This document shows positions 7,176 through 14,862 of a stretch of DNA of 19,837 nt, in pieces; position 1 is the stretch's first letter; each line of letters starts with the position of its first letter. The notes beneath the pieces were generated by a model that saw nothing but the letters and a program-made list of their open reading frames with translations, made no database searches and was not told where the DNA came from. A program made the translations under genes and the position numbers. Source of the stretch: Sphingomonadales bacterium (GTDB lineage Bacteria; Pseudomonadota; Alphaproteobacteria; Sphingomonadales; Sphingomonadaceae); contig JAGWVC010000074.1 of NCBI GenBank assembly GCA_018971065.1, positions 1-19,837 on the forward strand. The letters run 5' to 3'.

Positions 7176-7769
7176 ATGGCATCGGAACGTCGCATGGGCC
7201 CGCCCGGCTCCGCCAACTGGCTGGCCATGCTGGACGGCGCCGAAGCGATCCTGTGCGAGGAAGGCTATGGCGCGCTGACATCGCGGCGCGTGGCGGAAAA
7301 GGTCGGCGTCAAGCAGCGGCTGGTCTATTACTACTTCCGGACGATGGAAGACCTGACCGTGGAAACCTTCCGTCGGCTGGCGGTGCGTGATCTGGAACGG
7401 TTGCGGGCGGCGGTGGCCAGCTCGACGCCACTGCGCGCGATCTGGCAGATCTACACCGACACCGAGACCTTCAGCAACGACCCCCGGCTGATTTCCGAAT
7501 TCATGGCGCTGGCCAACCGCATCGACGCACTGCGCGCCGAGGTTGTCTCGTACATCGACGAAGTGCGCCGCATCCAGACCGCCGCGATTGCCGATGCGCT
7601 GGCGCGCAGCGACATCACATCGACCATCGCGCCGGTGGCGCTGGACATGTTCGTGCAGGGCATCGCGCTGCTGCTGAACCGGGAAAGCGGGATCGGCATG
7701 GTCAACGGCCATGCCGAGGCTCTGGCGGCGATAGAGGCGGCGCTGGCGCGGGTGGAACCGATCGGCTGA
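7176..7769 (+). CDS. TetR/AcrR-family transcriptional regulator (second)
   Basis: The 197-residue regulator has an N-terminal helix-turn-helix at about residues 32-54 (Y-G-A-L-T-S-R-R-V-A ... V-K-Q-R-L-V-Y-Y-Y-F) and a helical C-terminal domain. The ATG at 7176 follows GAAGGG at good spacing; the frame is open further upstream but without a ribosome site. It resembles the TetR at 2623-3231 in the C-terminal domain (E-F-M-A-L-A-N, A-L-R-A-E, and a G-H-x-E-A-x-x-x-I end), so the two are probably duplicated regulators of one catabolic system. It sits in line between an SDR (114 bp upstream) and the PQQ-dehydrogenase (102 bp downstream), so it is not divergent from a target. An inverted repeat at 7129-7147 is a possible binding site. 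Confidence 0.9.
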   Translation: MASERRMGPPGSANWLAMLDGAEAILCEEGYGALTSRRVAEKVGVKQRLVYYYFRTMEDLTVETFRRLAVRDLERLRAAVASSTPLRAIWQIYTDTETFSNDPRLISEFMALANRIDALRAEVVSYIDEVRRIQTAAIADALARSDITSTIAPVALDMFVQGIALLLNRESGIGMVNGHAEALAAIEAALARVEPIG

Positions 7770-7871
7770 TTGTACGCACCCGGGCCGGGCGCGGCCTTGT
7801 ATCTTGCTCGTCACATTGTTAGCGTCGCGCGTCGTCCGGGCATTCACCGGGCGAACGCGGGAGAGATGGCG

Positions 7872-9899
7872 ATGCGGATGGGCAGATGGGGCATGGCGCT
7901 GGCCGCGTTCGGATCGGTCGCGCTGGCGGGTGGCCCGGCGACGCCGACCGGCAAGGGCGCCGGGGCCGACTGGACCTATCACGGCGCTGACGGCGACGAG
8001 ACCGGGTTCAGCCCGCTGGCGCAGATCGGCACCGCAACCGTCGGCAGGCTGGGGCTGGCCTGGGCGCTGGACCTGCCCGGTGAAACCTCGCTGGAAGGCA
8101 CGCCGCTGGCGGTGGGCGGGGTGCTTTATGCCACCGGCGCCTATGGCAAGGTCTATGCGGTCGATGGCGGCAGTGGCCGCCTGCTGTGGACTCACGATCC
8201 GGCGGTGTGGCGCGCCAACCCCGGCAAGCTGGCGCTGAACTTCGCGGCCAACCGGGGCGTGGCCTATGCCGATGGGCGCGTGTTCCTGGCGACGTTCGAT
8301 GGCCGCCTGCAAGCGCTGGACGCGCGCTCCGGCAAGCTGGAATGGTCGGTGGAGACGGTGCCGCACGATTCGTATTACTTCATCACCGCCGCGCCGCGCG
8401 TGTTCGGCAACAAGGTCGTGATCGGCAATTCCGGCGGCGATTTCGGCGCGCGCGCGTTCGTGACCGCCTATGACGCCGCGACCGGCAGTCAGGCCTGGCG
8501 GTTCTGGATCACCCCCGGTTCGCCCGAGGAGAACGCCGGCGATCCGGTGATGGAGGCCGCCGCGAAGACCTGGTCGGGCGAATTCTGGAAGACCGGCACC
8601 GGCGGCTCGGCGTGGGACAACATCACGTTCGATGCGAAGTACAACCGCATCTACATTCCCACCGGCAACGGCGGGCCGACCAATGCCGAGCAGCGCAGCC
8701 CCGGCGGGGGCGACAACCTGTTCACCGCCGCAATCGTCGCGCTGGATGCCGATACAGGCAAGTATGTCTGGCACTACCAGTACAACCCGCGCGACACCTG
8801 GAACTATGACTGTACCCAGCAGATCACGCTGGCGACGCTGACCATCGGCGGGCGCAGGCGCGACGTGCTGATGCAGGCGCCCAAGAACGGCTTCTTCTAT
8901 GTGATCGACCGGCAGAGCGGCAAGCTGCTCTCCGCCGGGAAGTTCACCAAGGCGACCTGGGCCGAGCGGATCGACATCGCCAGCGGCCGTCCGGTGGAAG
9001 GCAGGGACGTGCGCTATCGCAATGGGGAAAGCACGATCTGGCCCAACCCGGTGGGCGCGCATAGCTGGCAGGCGATGGCGTTCAGCCCGCGCACCGGGCT
9101 GGTCTATATCCCGACGATGCAGAACGGCGTGCATTACCACAAGGGGCCGCCCGAGCCGGGCGAGTTCAACGATTTCGGCGTGTCGATCGGATCGTTCAAG
9201 GCCGACCCGCGCGACGGCAAGGGCGCGCTGGTGGCGTGGGACCCGGTGCGGCAGCAGGCGCGCTGGCGGGTGCAGAACCCGACGCTGCTGAACGGCGGGA
9301 CGCTGGCAACCGGCGGCAACCTGGTGTTCCAGGGCAGCGCCGACGGCTGGTTCAGCGCTTACGACGCCAACACCGGCAAGCGATTGTGGCGCTTCCCGGC
9401 GGGGCTGGGAATCATTGCCCCGCCGATCGCCTATGCCGTGCGCGGCAGGCAGTATGTCTCGGTGCTGGTCGGCTATGGCGGCTCGGCCAGCGTCGGCAGC
9501 GACGTGATGGACGTGGGCTGGAAGTGGGGCGCACCGCGCCGCCTGCTGACCTTCGCGCTGGGCGGCAAGGCCGTGCTGCCGGCCGGGGCGGCGCCAAGTT
9601 TCAGGGTGAAGGCGCTGGACGAACCCGGCCTGCAACTGGCGCCGGCCGATGTCGAGGCCGGGCGCGGGCTCTACATGCAGTGCGTGGTCTGCCACGGGCG
9701 CGATCTCAACCCGGCGGGCGGGGTGGCGCCGGACCTGCGCGAATCGCCGGTGACGCTGGATGCCGGGGCGTTCTGGTCAGTGGTTCACGACGGCGCGCTG
9801 CTGCCCAGGGGGATGCCGCGCTTTGACCAGTTGACCGGCGAACAGGCGCGCCAGATCCGCGCCTATATCCGTGCCGGTGCCCGTCAGGCGCTGAAGTGA
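7872..9899 (+). CDS. PQQ-dependent quinohaemoprotein alcohol dehydrogenase with altered active site
   Basis: The 675-residue precursor has an N-terminal signal peptide (about residues 1-20, ending A-L-A) for export. A PQQ beta-propeller with the R-S-P-G-G-G-D-N-L and A-P-K-N-G-F-F-Y-V-I-D-R motifs follows, and then a C-terminal cytochrome c domain with C604-V-V-C607-H608 and a likely Met ligand in R-G-M-P-R-F. This is the type II quinohaemoprotein layout: alcohol to aldehyde or ketone in the periplasm, electrons to a cytochrome or quinone. Three features differ from the family. The metal-ligand Glu (usually G-A-E-F/Y-G) is D190. The catalytic-base Asp (W-D-Y) is N311 in W-N-Y-D. The vicinal Cys-Cys under PQQ is replaced by L122-N123. 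D313 sits at the +2 position that marks lanthanide-using enzymes. The start at 7872 has GGGAG eight bases upstream. Confidence 0.9.
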   Translation: MRMGRWGMALAAFGSVALAGGPATPTGKGAGADWTYHGADGDETGFSPLAQIGTATVGRLGLAWALDLPGETSLEGTPLAVGGVLYATGAYGKVYAVDGGSGRLLWTHDPAVWRANPGKLALNFAANRGVAYADGRVFLATFDGRLQALDARSGKLEWSVETVPHDSYYFITAAPRVFGNKVVIGNSGGDFGARAFVTAYDAATGSQAWRFWITPGSPEENAGDPVMEAAAKTWSGEFWKTGTGGSAWDNITFDAKYNRIYIPTGNGGPTNAEQRSPGGGDNLFTAAIVALDADTGKYVWHYQYNPRDTWNYDCTQQITLATLTIGGRRRDVLMQAPKNGFFYVIDRQSGKLLSAGKFTKATWAERIDIASGRPVEGRDVRYRNGESTIWPNPVGAHSWQAMAFSPRTGLVYIPTMQNGVHYHKGPPEPGEFNDFGVSIGSFKADPRDGKGALVAWDPVRQQARWRVQNPTLLNGGTLATGGNLVFQGSADGWFSAYDANTGKRLWRFPAGLGIIAPPIAYAVRGRQYVSVLVGYGGSASVGSDVMDVGWKWGAPRRLLTFALGGKAVLPAGAAPSFRVKALDEPGLQLAPADVEAGRGLYMQCVVCHGRDLNPAGGVAPDLRESPVTLDAGAFWSVVHDGALLPRGMPRFDQLTGEQARQIRAYIRAGARQALK

Positions 9900-9901
9900 G
9901 C

Positions 9902-9935
9902 GGGCCGACGGCGATTCCGTGGAACGCCGGGGCCC
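9902..9935. terminator. Bidirectional hairpin between convergent genes
   Basis: A long imperfect stem lies in the 42-bp gap between the PQQ-dehydrogenase stop and the GntR stop. GGGCC (9902-9906) pairs with GGCCC (9931-9935), CGGCG (9909-9913) with CGCCG (9925-9929), and TTC (9915-9917) with GAA (9922-9924) around a CGTG loop, with small bulges. There is no T-run on either strand, so intrinsic termination is uncertain, but the position fits a shared terminator or transcript-stabilising hairpin. Confidence 0.5.
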
Positions 9936-9941
9936 ATGCTG

Positions 9942-10616
9942 TCAGCGCTCCGGCGTATCGAGCAGGTCGACGGACTTGAGCAGGCCGACGTGCGTGCGCT
10001 TGATGTGCATTCCCAGGATCATCGGCGCCAGTTCGACCTCGCGCCGGGCGATCGCGCCAAACAACAGGTCACGTTCGGCGCACATGATCCGCATCCGGCC
10101 TTCGTCCTGCAGGGCCAGGCGCGCATAGGCGCGGCGATAGCTTTGCGTGGTGTCCCACAGCCGCTCGACGATCTGCGCCAGCAGCGGCGCCTGATGGCGG
10201 CTGAACGCGGTCCAGTGGAAGGCGCGGCTGAGCGGCAGGTATTCCTCGACATCGCGGGTGCGGTCCAGCCGGTCCTTGGTCTCGCGCATCGCTTCGATGT
10301 CGGCGTCGGTCAGTTCGGGGATACTTTCGGCCAGCAGCATCGGTTCGAGTTGTTCGCGGATGCGATAGGAAATCTCCATGTCGCGCACGCTGAGGCTGGC
10401 GACCCGCGCCCCGGCGTTGGCGCGCAGCGTGACCAGCCCGCGTGTTTCCAGAATGCGCAACGCGTCGCGCACCGGGATGCGGCTGATCTCCAGCTCGGTG
10501 GCGAGTTGGTCCTGCTTGAGCCGCTCGCCCGGCTTCAGTTCGCCCGACAGGATGCGTTTCGCCAGCACGTCCGCCACGCGCTGGCTGGCCATCGCCAGCC
10601 GTTCATCCTTCGACAT
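9942..10616 (-). CDS. GntR-family regulator, FadR/FCD subfamily
   Basis: The 224-residue protein has a winged helix-turn-helix at residues 11-66, with the classic I-L-S-G-E-L-K-P-G-E-R-L then I-S-R-I-P-V-R-D-A-L-R-I-L-E-T-R-G-L-V sequence. An all-helical FCD ligand-binding domain spans about 75-210. H134 (A-F-H) and H204 (G-M-H) fit two FCD metal or effector ligands; another usual His appears to be E181. FCD regulators sense organic acids or other small metabolites. The ATG at 10616 has GGTGG about seven bases upstream. It follows the RND pump gene by 83 bp on the same strand, so it could be the last gene of that operon or have its own promoter. Its target is not obvious; the oxidation genes on either side are candidates. 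Confidence 0.9.
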   Translation of the reverse strand: MSKDERLAMASQRVADVLAKRILSGELKPGERLKQDQLATELEISRIPVRDALRILETRGLVTLRANAGARVASLSVRDMEISYRIREQLEPMLLAESIPELTDADIEAMRETKDRLDRTRDVEEYLPLSRAFHWTAFSRHQAPLLAQIVERLWDTTQSYRRAYARLALQDEGRMRIMCAERDLLFGAIARREVELAPMILGMHIKRTHVGLLKSVDLLDTPER

Positions 10617-10683
10617 GCCCTTGCCACCCCGCGCTGCTGTCCAACCCGCAACGAATGCGCAGATCGAACGCGCAAGCGCAAGC

Positions 10684-10710
10684 GCCCGGCGTCAGCCGAT
10701 CATGCCGGGC
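10684..10710 (-). terminator. Hairpin spanning the RND pump stop codon
   Basis: GCCCGGC (10684-10690) and GCCGGGC (10704-10710) are perfect 7-bp arms around 13 bases that contain the pump gene's TGA stop. No T-run follows in the - direction. It may attenuate read-through into the GntR gene or protect the mRNA end. It may also be a chance of high GC. Confidence 0.3.
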
Positions 10711-13700
10711 CTGCCGCCTCCGCCACGGCATCGTCGTCCGCCCGCGTGACCAGCCGCGCCAGTTTCGGCAGCACGCGCCGCTCGATCCCGTCGATGATCT
10801 CGTAGATCACCGGCACCAGCACCAGCGACAGCAGCGTCGAGGTGAGGATGCCGCCGATCACCGCCACCGCCATCGGCTGGCGCGATTCCGAGCCTTCGGA
10901 AATGGCGAAGGCGGTCGGCAACATGCCGGCGATCATCGCCACCGAGGTCATCACGATCGGCCGGGTGCGCTGGGCGCAGGCTTCCATCAGCGCGTCGCGC
11001 ATCGCCATGCCCGCCCGCTCGGCCTCGATCGCGAATTCGACCAGCAGGATCGAGTTCTTGGCGCACAGCCCCATCAGCATCAGCAGGCCGATCAGCACCG
11101 GCATGTCGAGCGCCAGACCGAACAGCCGCAGCGCCGCGAACGCGCCCAGCAGGCTGAGCGGCAGCGCGCCCATGATCACCGCCGGCTTGAAGAAGCCCCG
11201 GAACAGCAGCACCAGCACGGTGTAGGTGAGGCCGATGCCGGCGAACAGCGCCAGCACGAAGCCGACGAACAGATCGGCCAGCATCTGGGTCTGGCCTTCC
11301 TGCGCCTGATGGATGCCCTCGGGCAGGTGTTGCATGATCGGCAGCTTGCGCACGTCGTTCAGCGCCGAGCCGATCGCCCCGCCGACGGCCAGATCGGCCT
11401 CCACCGCCACGCGCCGTTCGCGGTTGAAGCGGATGATGCGGCCCGGCCCCGCCTGGAAGCGGACATCGGCGACGCTGGCGATCGGCGTGGTGCCGCCGGA
11501 ACGGGTCGGCACGCGCAGCGCGGCGATGGCGCCGAGATCGTTGCGTGCCGATTCGGGCAGGCGCACGCGGATCGGCAGGCGCTGTTCGCCGGCGGAATAC
11601 TTGGCCACCCCTGCGTCGATCTCGCCCATCGTTGCCACGCGCAGCGCCGCTGCCAGCGTGCCGGTATCGACGCCCAGTCGCGCCGCTTCGTCAGGCCGGG
11701 GGGTGATCACCAGTTCCGGCCCCGGCGCGGCGGGCGACGGGCGCGGATCGCTGATCGTGGTCAGCCCGCGCATCTCGCGCAGCAGTTCCATCTGGGTGCG
11801 TTCCAGCAGCGGGCCGTTGGCGCCGGCCAGCACCACGGAAACCGCCGCCTGCCCGAAATTGCCCTGATTGTAGATCCGCGCCTCGGGAATGGCGCGAAGC
11901 TTCGGCCCCATCACCGCCTGGAAATGCTCGGACGTCTGGCTGCGATCATGGCGCAGCACCACCGTCAGCGTGCCCGAACCGAGCTGGTTGCCGCTGTCGA
12001 ACGTGCCGCTGGTCGATCCGACCTGGGCGAACACCGCTTCCACGTCGGGTTCGCGCCGCAGCATCCGGGTTGCCGTGTCCACCGCCTGGCTCATGTCATC
12101 GCGCGTGGCACCCGGCGCGCCCTGCACGGCGAAATAGGCGTAGCTGCGATTCTGGGTGGACTGGAAACCCACCTGCAGCGTCGTCGCGATGGCCAGCGCC
12201 AGCACGAACAGGCCGAAGCCGATACCCGCGCACACGTAAGGCCGGGCCAGTGCCCATTCCAGCGCGCGGCGGTGTTTCGGGTGCAGCGTTGCCCCTGCCG
12301 CCACCGCATTGCGGGCATCGTGCGGCAGCAGGAAATAGGCGGCCATCAGCGGCGTCAGCAGCCGCGCGACGATCAGCGAGAACGTCACGGCAGCGGCGAC
12401 GGTGAGGCCGAATTCCTTGAAGAACTGCCCGGCTTCGCCCGGCATCAGCGACACCGGCGCGAACACCGCGATGATGGTGGAAGTGGTGGCGATGACCGCG
12501 AGGCCGATCGCGTCGGCGCCGACAAGCGCGGCCTGAAACGGGCTTTCGCCTTTCTCAATGCGCTTCTCGATGTTCTCGATCTCGACGATGGCATCGTCCA
12601 CGAGGATGCCGATCACCAGCGTCAGCGCCAGCAGGGTGATGCCGTTCAGGCTGAAGCCCATTGCCGCCATGTAGATGAAGGTGGGGATCAGCGACAGCGG
12701 CATCGCGGTGGCAGCGATCGCGGTGGCCCGCCAGTCGCGCAGGAACAGGAACACGACGATGATCGCCAGCAGCACGCCTTCGATCAGCACGTCGATGGTA
12801 GCACCGAAGCTGCGTTTGGTCAGGTCGGCGGTGGAAACAATGCGGGTGAAGGTGACGCCGGGGTGTGCCTTCTGAAGGTCGGTGATCGCGCGGGTCACCT
12901 CGCGATCGACGGTCACGTCGCTGGCGTCGCTGGTCTTGGACACCTGCACCGCCACCACCGGCCGGCCGTTGAGCCGGGCAAAGCCGCGCACTTCGCCCTG
13001 GCCGTCGCCGACTTCGGCAATGTCGGCCAGCCGCACGAAGCGGCCCTGCACCGGTATCGTCAGTTCGCGGATGCGCGCCACGCTGTCGGCGGTGCCGATG
13101 ACGCGGATGGTCTGCTCCACCGCGCCGACATCGGCGCGCCCGCCCGGCGCATCGGTGTGGAAGCCGGACAACGCTGAATTGACCTGCGCCGCCGTGACCC
13201 CCAGCGCCGCCATCCGGCCGGGATCGAGGATCACCGCGATCTCGCGCGTGGCGCCGCCGACGCGTTGCACCTGGCCGACGCCGCTTTGCGATTGCAGCGC
13301 GCGCGACACCTCGTTGTCGATGAACCACGCCAGCTCGGTATCGCCCATCTGCGGCGCACTGACCGCGTAGGTCATCACCGGCGCCGAATCGAGATCGACG
13401 CGCTGCACGCTGGGCGGGTCGATGCCGGGCGGCAGTTCCACCCGCGTCCGCTCGACATTGGTGCGCACGTCGTCGGTGGCTTTCTGGAGGTCGGTGCCGA
13501 GTTCGAATTCGAGCGTGGTGGTGGAGACGCCCAGCGTCACCGTGGAATTGATGTTGCGCACGCCCGCCACGCCGGTCAGCGCGTTCTCGATCGGGCGGGT
13601 GATCTGGTTTTCCAGTTCGCTGGGCGCGGCGCCGCTTTGCGAGACAGTGACGACGACGATGGGCAGCGCCACATTCGGGAATTGCTTCACCGGCATCCGC

Positions 13701-13789
13701 AGATAGGCCACCGTGCCGGAAATGGTCAGCAGGATGAACAGCAGCGCCACCGGAATCGGGTTGCGGATCGCCCAGGCGGAAATCTTCAC
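10700..13789 (-). CDS. RND efflux pump inner-membrane subunit, HAE1 type
   Basis: The 1029-residue protein is full length for a hydrophobe/amphiphile efflux pump (AcrB/MexB superfamily), a proton-driven trimer in the inner membrane. TM1 is at about residues 11-30, a large periplasmic domain follows, and TM4 holds the proton-relay pair D398-D399 (G-I-L-V-D-D-A-I-V-E-I-E-N). A second repeat carries L-M-G-L-C-A-K-N-S-I-L-L-V-E-F in TM10 with the conserved Lys. The start is GTG at 13789, overlapping the adaptor gene's stop as GTGA, with GGAG eight bases upstream. Adaptor and outer-membrane genes precede it. The pump probably exports hydrophobic compounds, perhaps substrates or intermediates of the flanking catabolic genes (inference). 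Confidence 0.96.
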   Translation of the reverse strand: MKISAWAIRNPIPVALLFILLTISGTVAYLRMPVKQFPNVALPIVVVTVSQSGAAPSELENQITRPIENALTGVAGVRNINSTVTLGVSTTTLEFELGTDLQKATDDVRTNVERTRVELPPGIDPPSVQRVDLDSAPVMTYAVSAPQMGDTELAWFIDNEVSRALQSQSGVGQVQRVGGATREIAVILDPGRMAALGVTAAQVNSALSGFHTDAPGGRADVGAVEQTIRVIGTADSVARIRELTIPVQGRFVRLADIAEVGDGQGEVRGFARLNGRPVVAVQVSKTSDASDVTVDREVTRAITDLQKAHPGVTFTRIVSTADLTKRSFGATIDVLIEGVLLAIIVVFLFLRDWRATAIAATAMPLSLIPTFIYMAAMGFSLNGITLLALTLVIGILVDDAIVEIENIEKRIEKGESPFQAALVGADAIGLAVIATTSTIIAVFAPVSLMPGEAGQFFKEFGLTVAAAVTFSLIVARLLTPLMAAYFLLPHDARNAVAAGATLHPKHRRALEWALARPYVCAGIGFGLFVLALAIATTLQVGFQSTQNRSYAYFAVQGAPGATRDDMSQAVDTATRMLRREPDVEAVFAQVGSTSGTFDSGNQLGSGTLTVVLRHDRSQTSEHFQAVMGPKLRAIPEARIYNQGNFGQAAVSVVLAGANGPLLERTQMELLREMRGLTTISDPRPSPAAPGPELVITPRPDEAARLGVDTGTLAAALRVATMGEIDAGVAKYSAGEQRLPIRVRLPESARNDLGAIAALRVPTRSGGTTPIASVADVRFQAGPGRIIRFNRERRVAVEADLAVGGAIGSALNDVRKLPIMQHLPEGIHQAQEGQTQMLADLFVGFVLALFAGIGLTYTVLVLLFRGFFKPAVIMGALPLSLLGAFAALRLFGLALDMPVLIGLLMLMGLCAKNSILLVEFAIEAERAGMAMRDALMEACAQRTRPIVMTSVAMIAGMLPTAFAISEGSESRQPMAVAVIGGILTSTLLSLVLVPVIYEIIDGIERRVLPKLARLVTRADDDAVAEAAGPA

Positions 13790-14862
13790 TTGGCCTGCTC
13801 CGCGACGACGCGAACCTTGTCGCCATCGAGCGTGAACGCCGCACCCTTCACCGCCACGCGACTGCCCGGCGGCGGACCCGCACGCAGTTCGACCAGCCCC
13901 TGCCCGTGCGCGCCGGTGGCCACGCGGGCGCGGCGCACGCGATCGTCCTTGCCCACCACCATCACCGAGGCGCCGTCGGCATCGTAATGCACCGCGGTTT
14001 CGGGAACGGCGTTGACGGTGATCGCCCGGCTGAATTGCGCGCGGGCAAAGCCGCCGGCGCGCAGTTCGCGGTCACGCGGCAGCGCCAGCCGCACGGTGAC
14101 CAGCCCGCTGGTGGCATCGACCCGCTGGCCGATCAGCCGCACGCGACCGTCCAGCATGCGCCCCGATGCCAGCGTGACCTGCGCGGGATCGCCCACCGCG
14201 ATGCGCGCCACGTCGGCCTCGGGCATTTCGGCGTAAAGTTCGATCATGCCGTCGCGCGCCATCGTGAACATGGCGGTGCCGGGGCTGGCATTGTCGCCGG
14301 GGCGCACGGTGCGCTGGGTGACGATGCCGGCATAAGGCGCGCGGATGACCAGATGCGCGCGGCGCACCAGCAGATCGTTCAACTGTGCGTGCGTGGCCGC
14401 CTGCGCGGCGGCGGCATTGCGCGCGGCGAAGCGGCGGTTGGCAATCGCCTCGTTCGACAGCACGCCCTGATCGTCCAGCCCGGACACGCGGCCGGCCTGT
14501 TCGCGCGCCTGCTCGGCCGCCACGGTCTGCTGGGCCAGCGCCGCCTGCAACTGGCTGACCTGCGAGGCCAGCAGGCTGCCATCCAGTTCCGCCAGCGGCT
14601 GCCCGGCGCGAACGCCCGCGCCCTCCTCGACCAGCACCCGCGCAACGCGGTAGCCGGACAGGTCAGACCCCACCGCCATTTCCTCGCGCGGGACCAGCCG
14701 GCCGGCGGCGATCAGCCCGCCGGCGACCGGGCGGCTCTGGACGAGCGCGACCGTCACCGCCTGCGCGGGCATGGCCGCCACGGCGGTGCGGTTGCGATCG
14801 TGGCAACCGGTGGCCAGCAGCAGCGGCGCCAGCAGCAAGGGGGCGAAACGGGCAGGATTCAT
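13786..14862 (-). CDS. RND efflux periplasmic adaptor (membrane fusion protein), lipoprotein
   Basis: The 358-residue adaptor has a lipoprotein signal peptide with lipobox L-A-T-G-C and lipidation site C20. It then shows the usual layout: a lipoyl-like half-motif (about 80-95, G-A-G-V-R-A-G-Q-P-L-A-E-L-D), a helical hairpin rich in Ala/Gln (about 97-165), the second lipoyl half (I-R-A-P-Y-A-G-I-V) and beta-barrel/membrane-proximal domains. It links the inner-membrane pump to the outer-membrane channel. The ATG overlaps the channel gene's stop (ATGA) and its own stop overlaps the pump start (GTGA), which implies translational coupling and equal expression. Confidence 0.95.
   Translation of the reverse strand: MNPARFAPLLLAPLLLATGCHDRNRTAVAAMPAQAVTVALVQSRPVAGGLIAAGRLVPREEMAVGSDLSGYRVARVLVEEGAGVRAGQPLAELDGSLLASQVSQLQAALAQQTVAAEQAREQAGRVSGLDDQGVLSNEAIANRRFAARNAAAAQAATHAQLNDLLVRRAHLVIRAPYAGIVTQRTVRPGDNASPGTAMFTMARDGMIELYAEMPEADVARIAVGDPAQVTLASGRMLDGRVRLIGQRVDATSGLVTVRLALPRDRELRAGGFARAQFSRAITVNAVPETAVHYDADGASVMVVGKDDRVRRARVATGAHGQGLVELRAGPPPGSRVAVKGAAFTLDGDKVRVVAEQAK

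Noticed and set aside
7770..7871. A longer N-terminus for the PQQ-dehydrogenase from a TTG at 7770
   Set aside because: It would put extra Arg-rich residues before the signal peptide, and the GGGAG before 7872 marks the real start. A sigma-70 promoter in this spacer was also considered, but both hexamers matched poorly.
6033..9695. A very long open frame on the minus strand (over 1200 codons) antisense to four + genes
   Set aside because: It crosses several well-supported genes, has Arg/His/Ala/Gly/Gln-rich composition and no ribosome site, and is explained by the scarcity of stops in the shadow frame of GC-rich genes.
10670..10685. Short tandem repeat GCGCAAGCGCAAGCGC upstream of the GntR gene
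   Set aside because: Two and a half copies of a 6-mer in GC-rich DNA are too short to call a regulatory repeat.
10655..13177. An 840-codon open frame on + antisense to the RND pump gene
   Set aside because: It is rich in Arg, His, Gln and Asp with no recognisable domain; the opposite strand encodes a full-length pump with all motifs.
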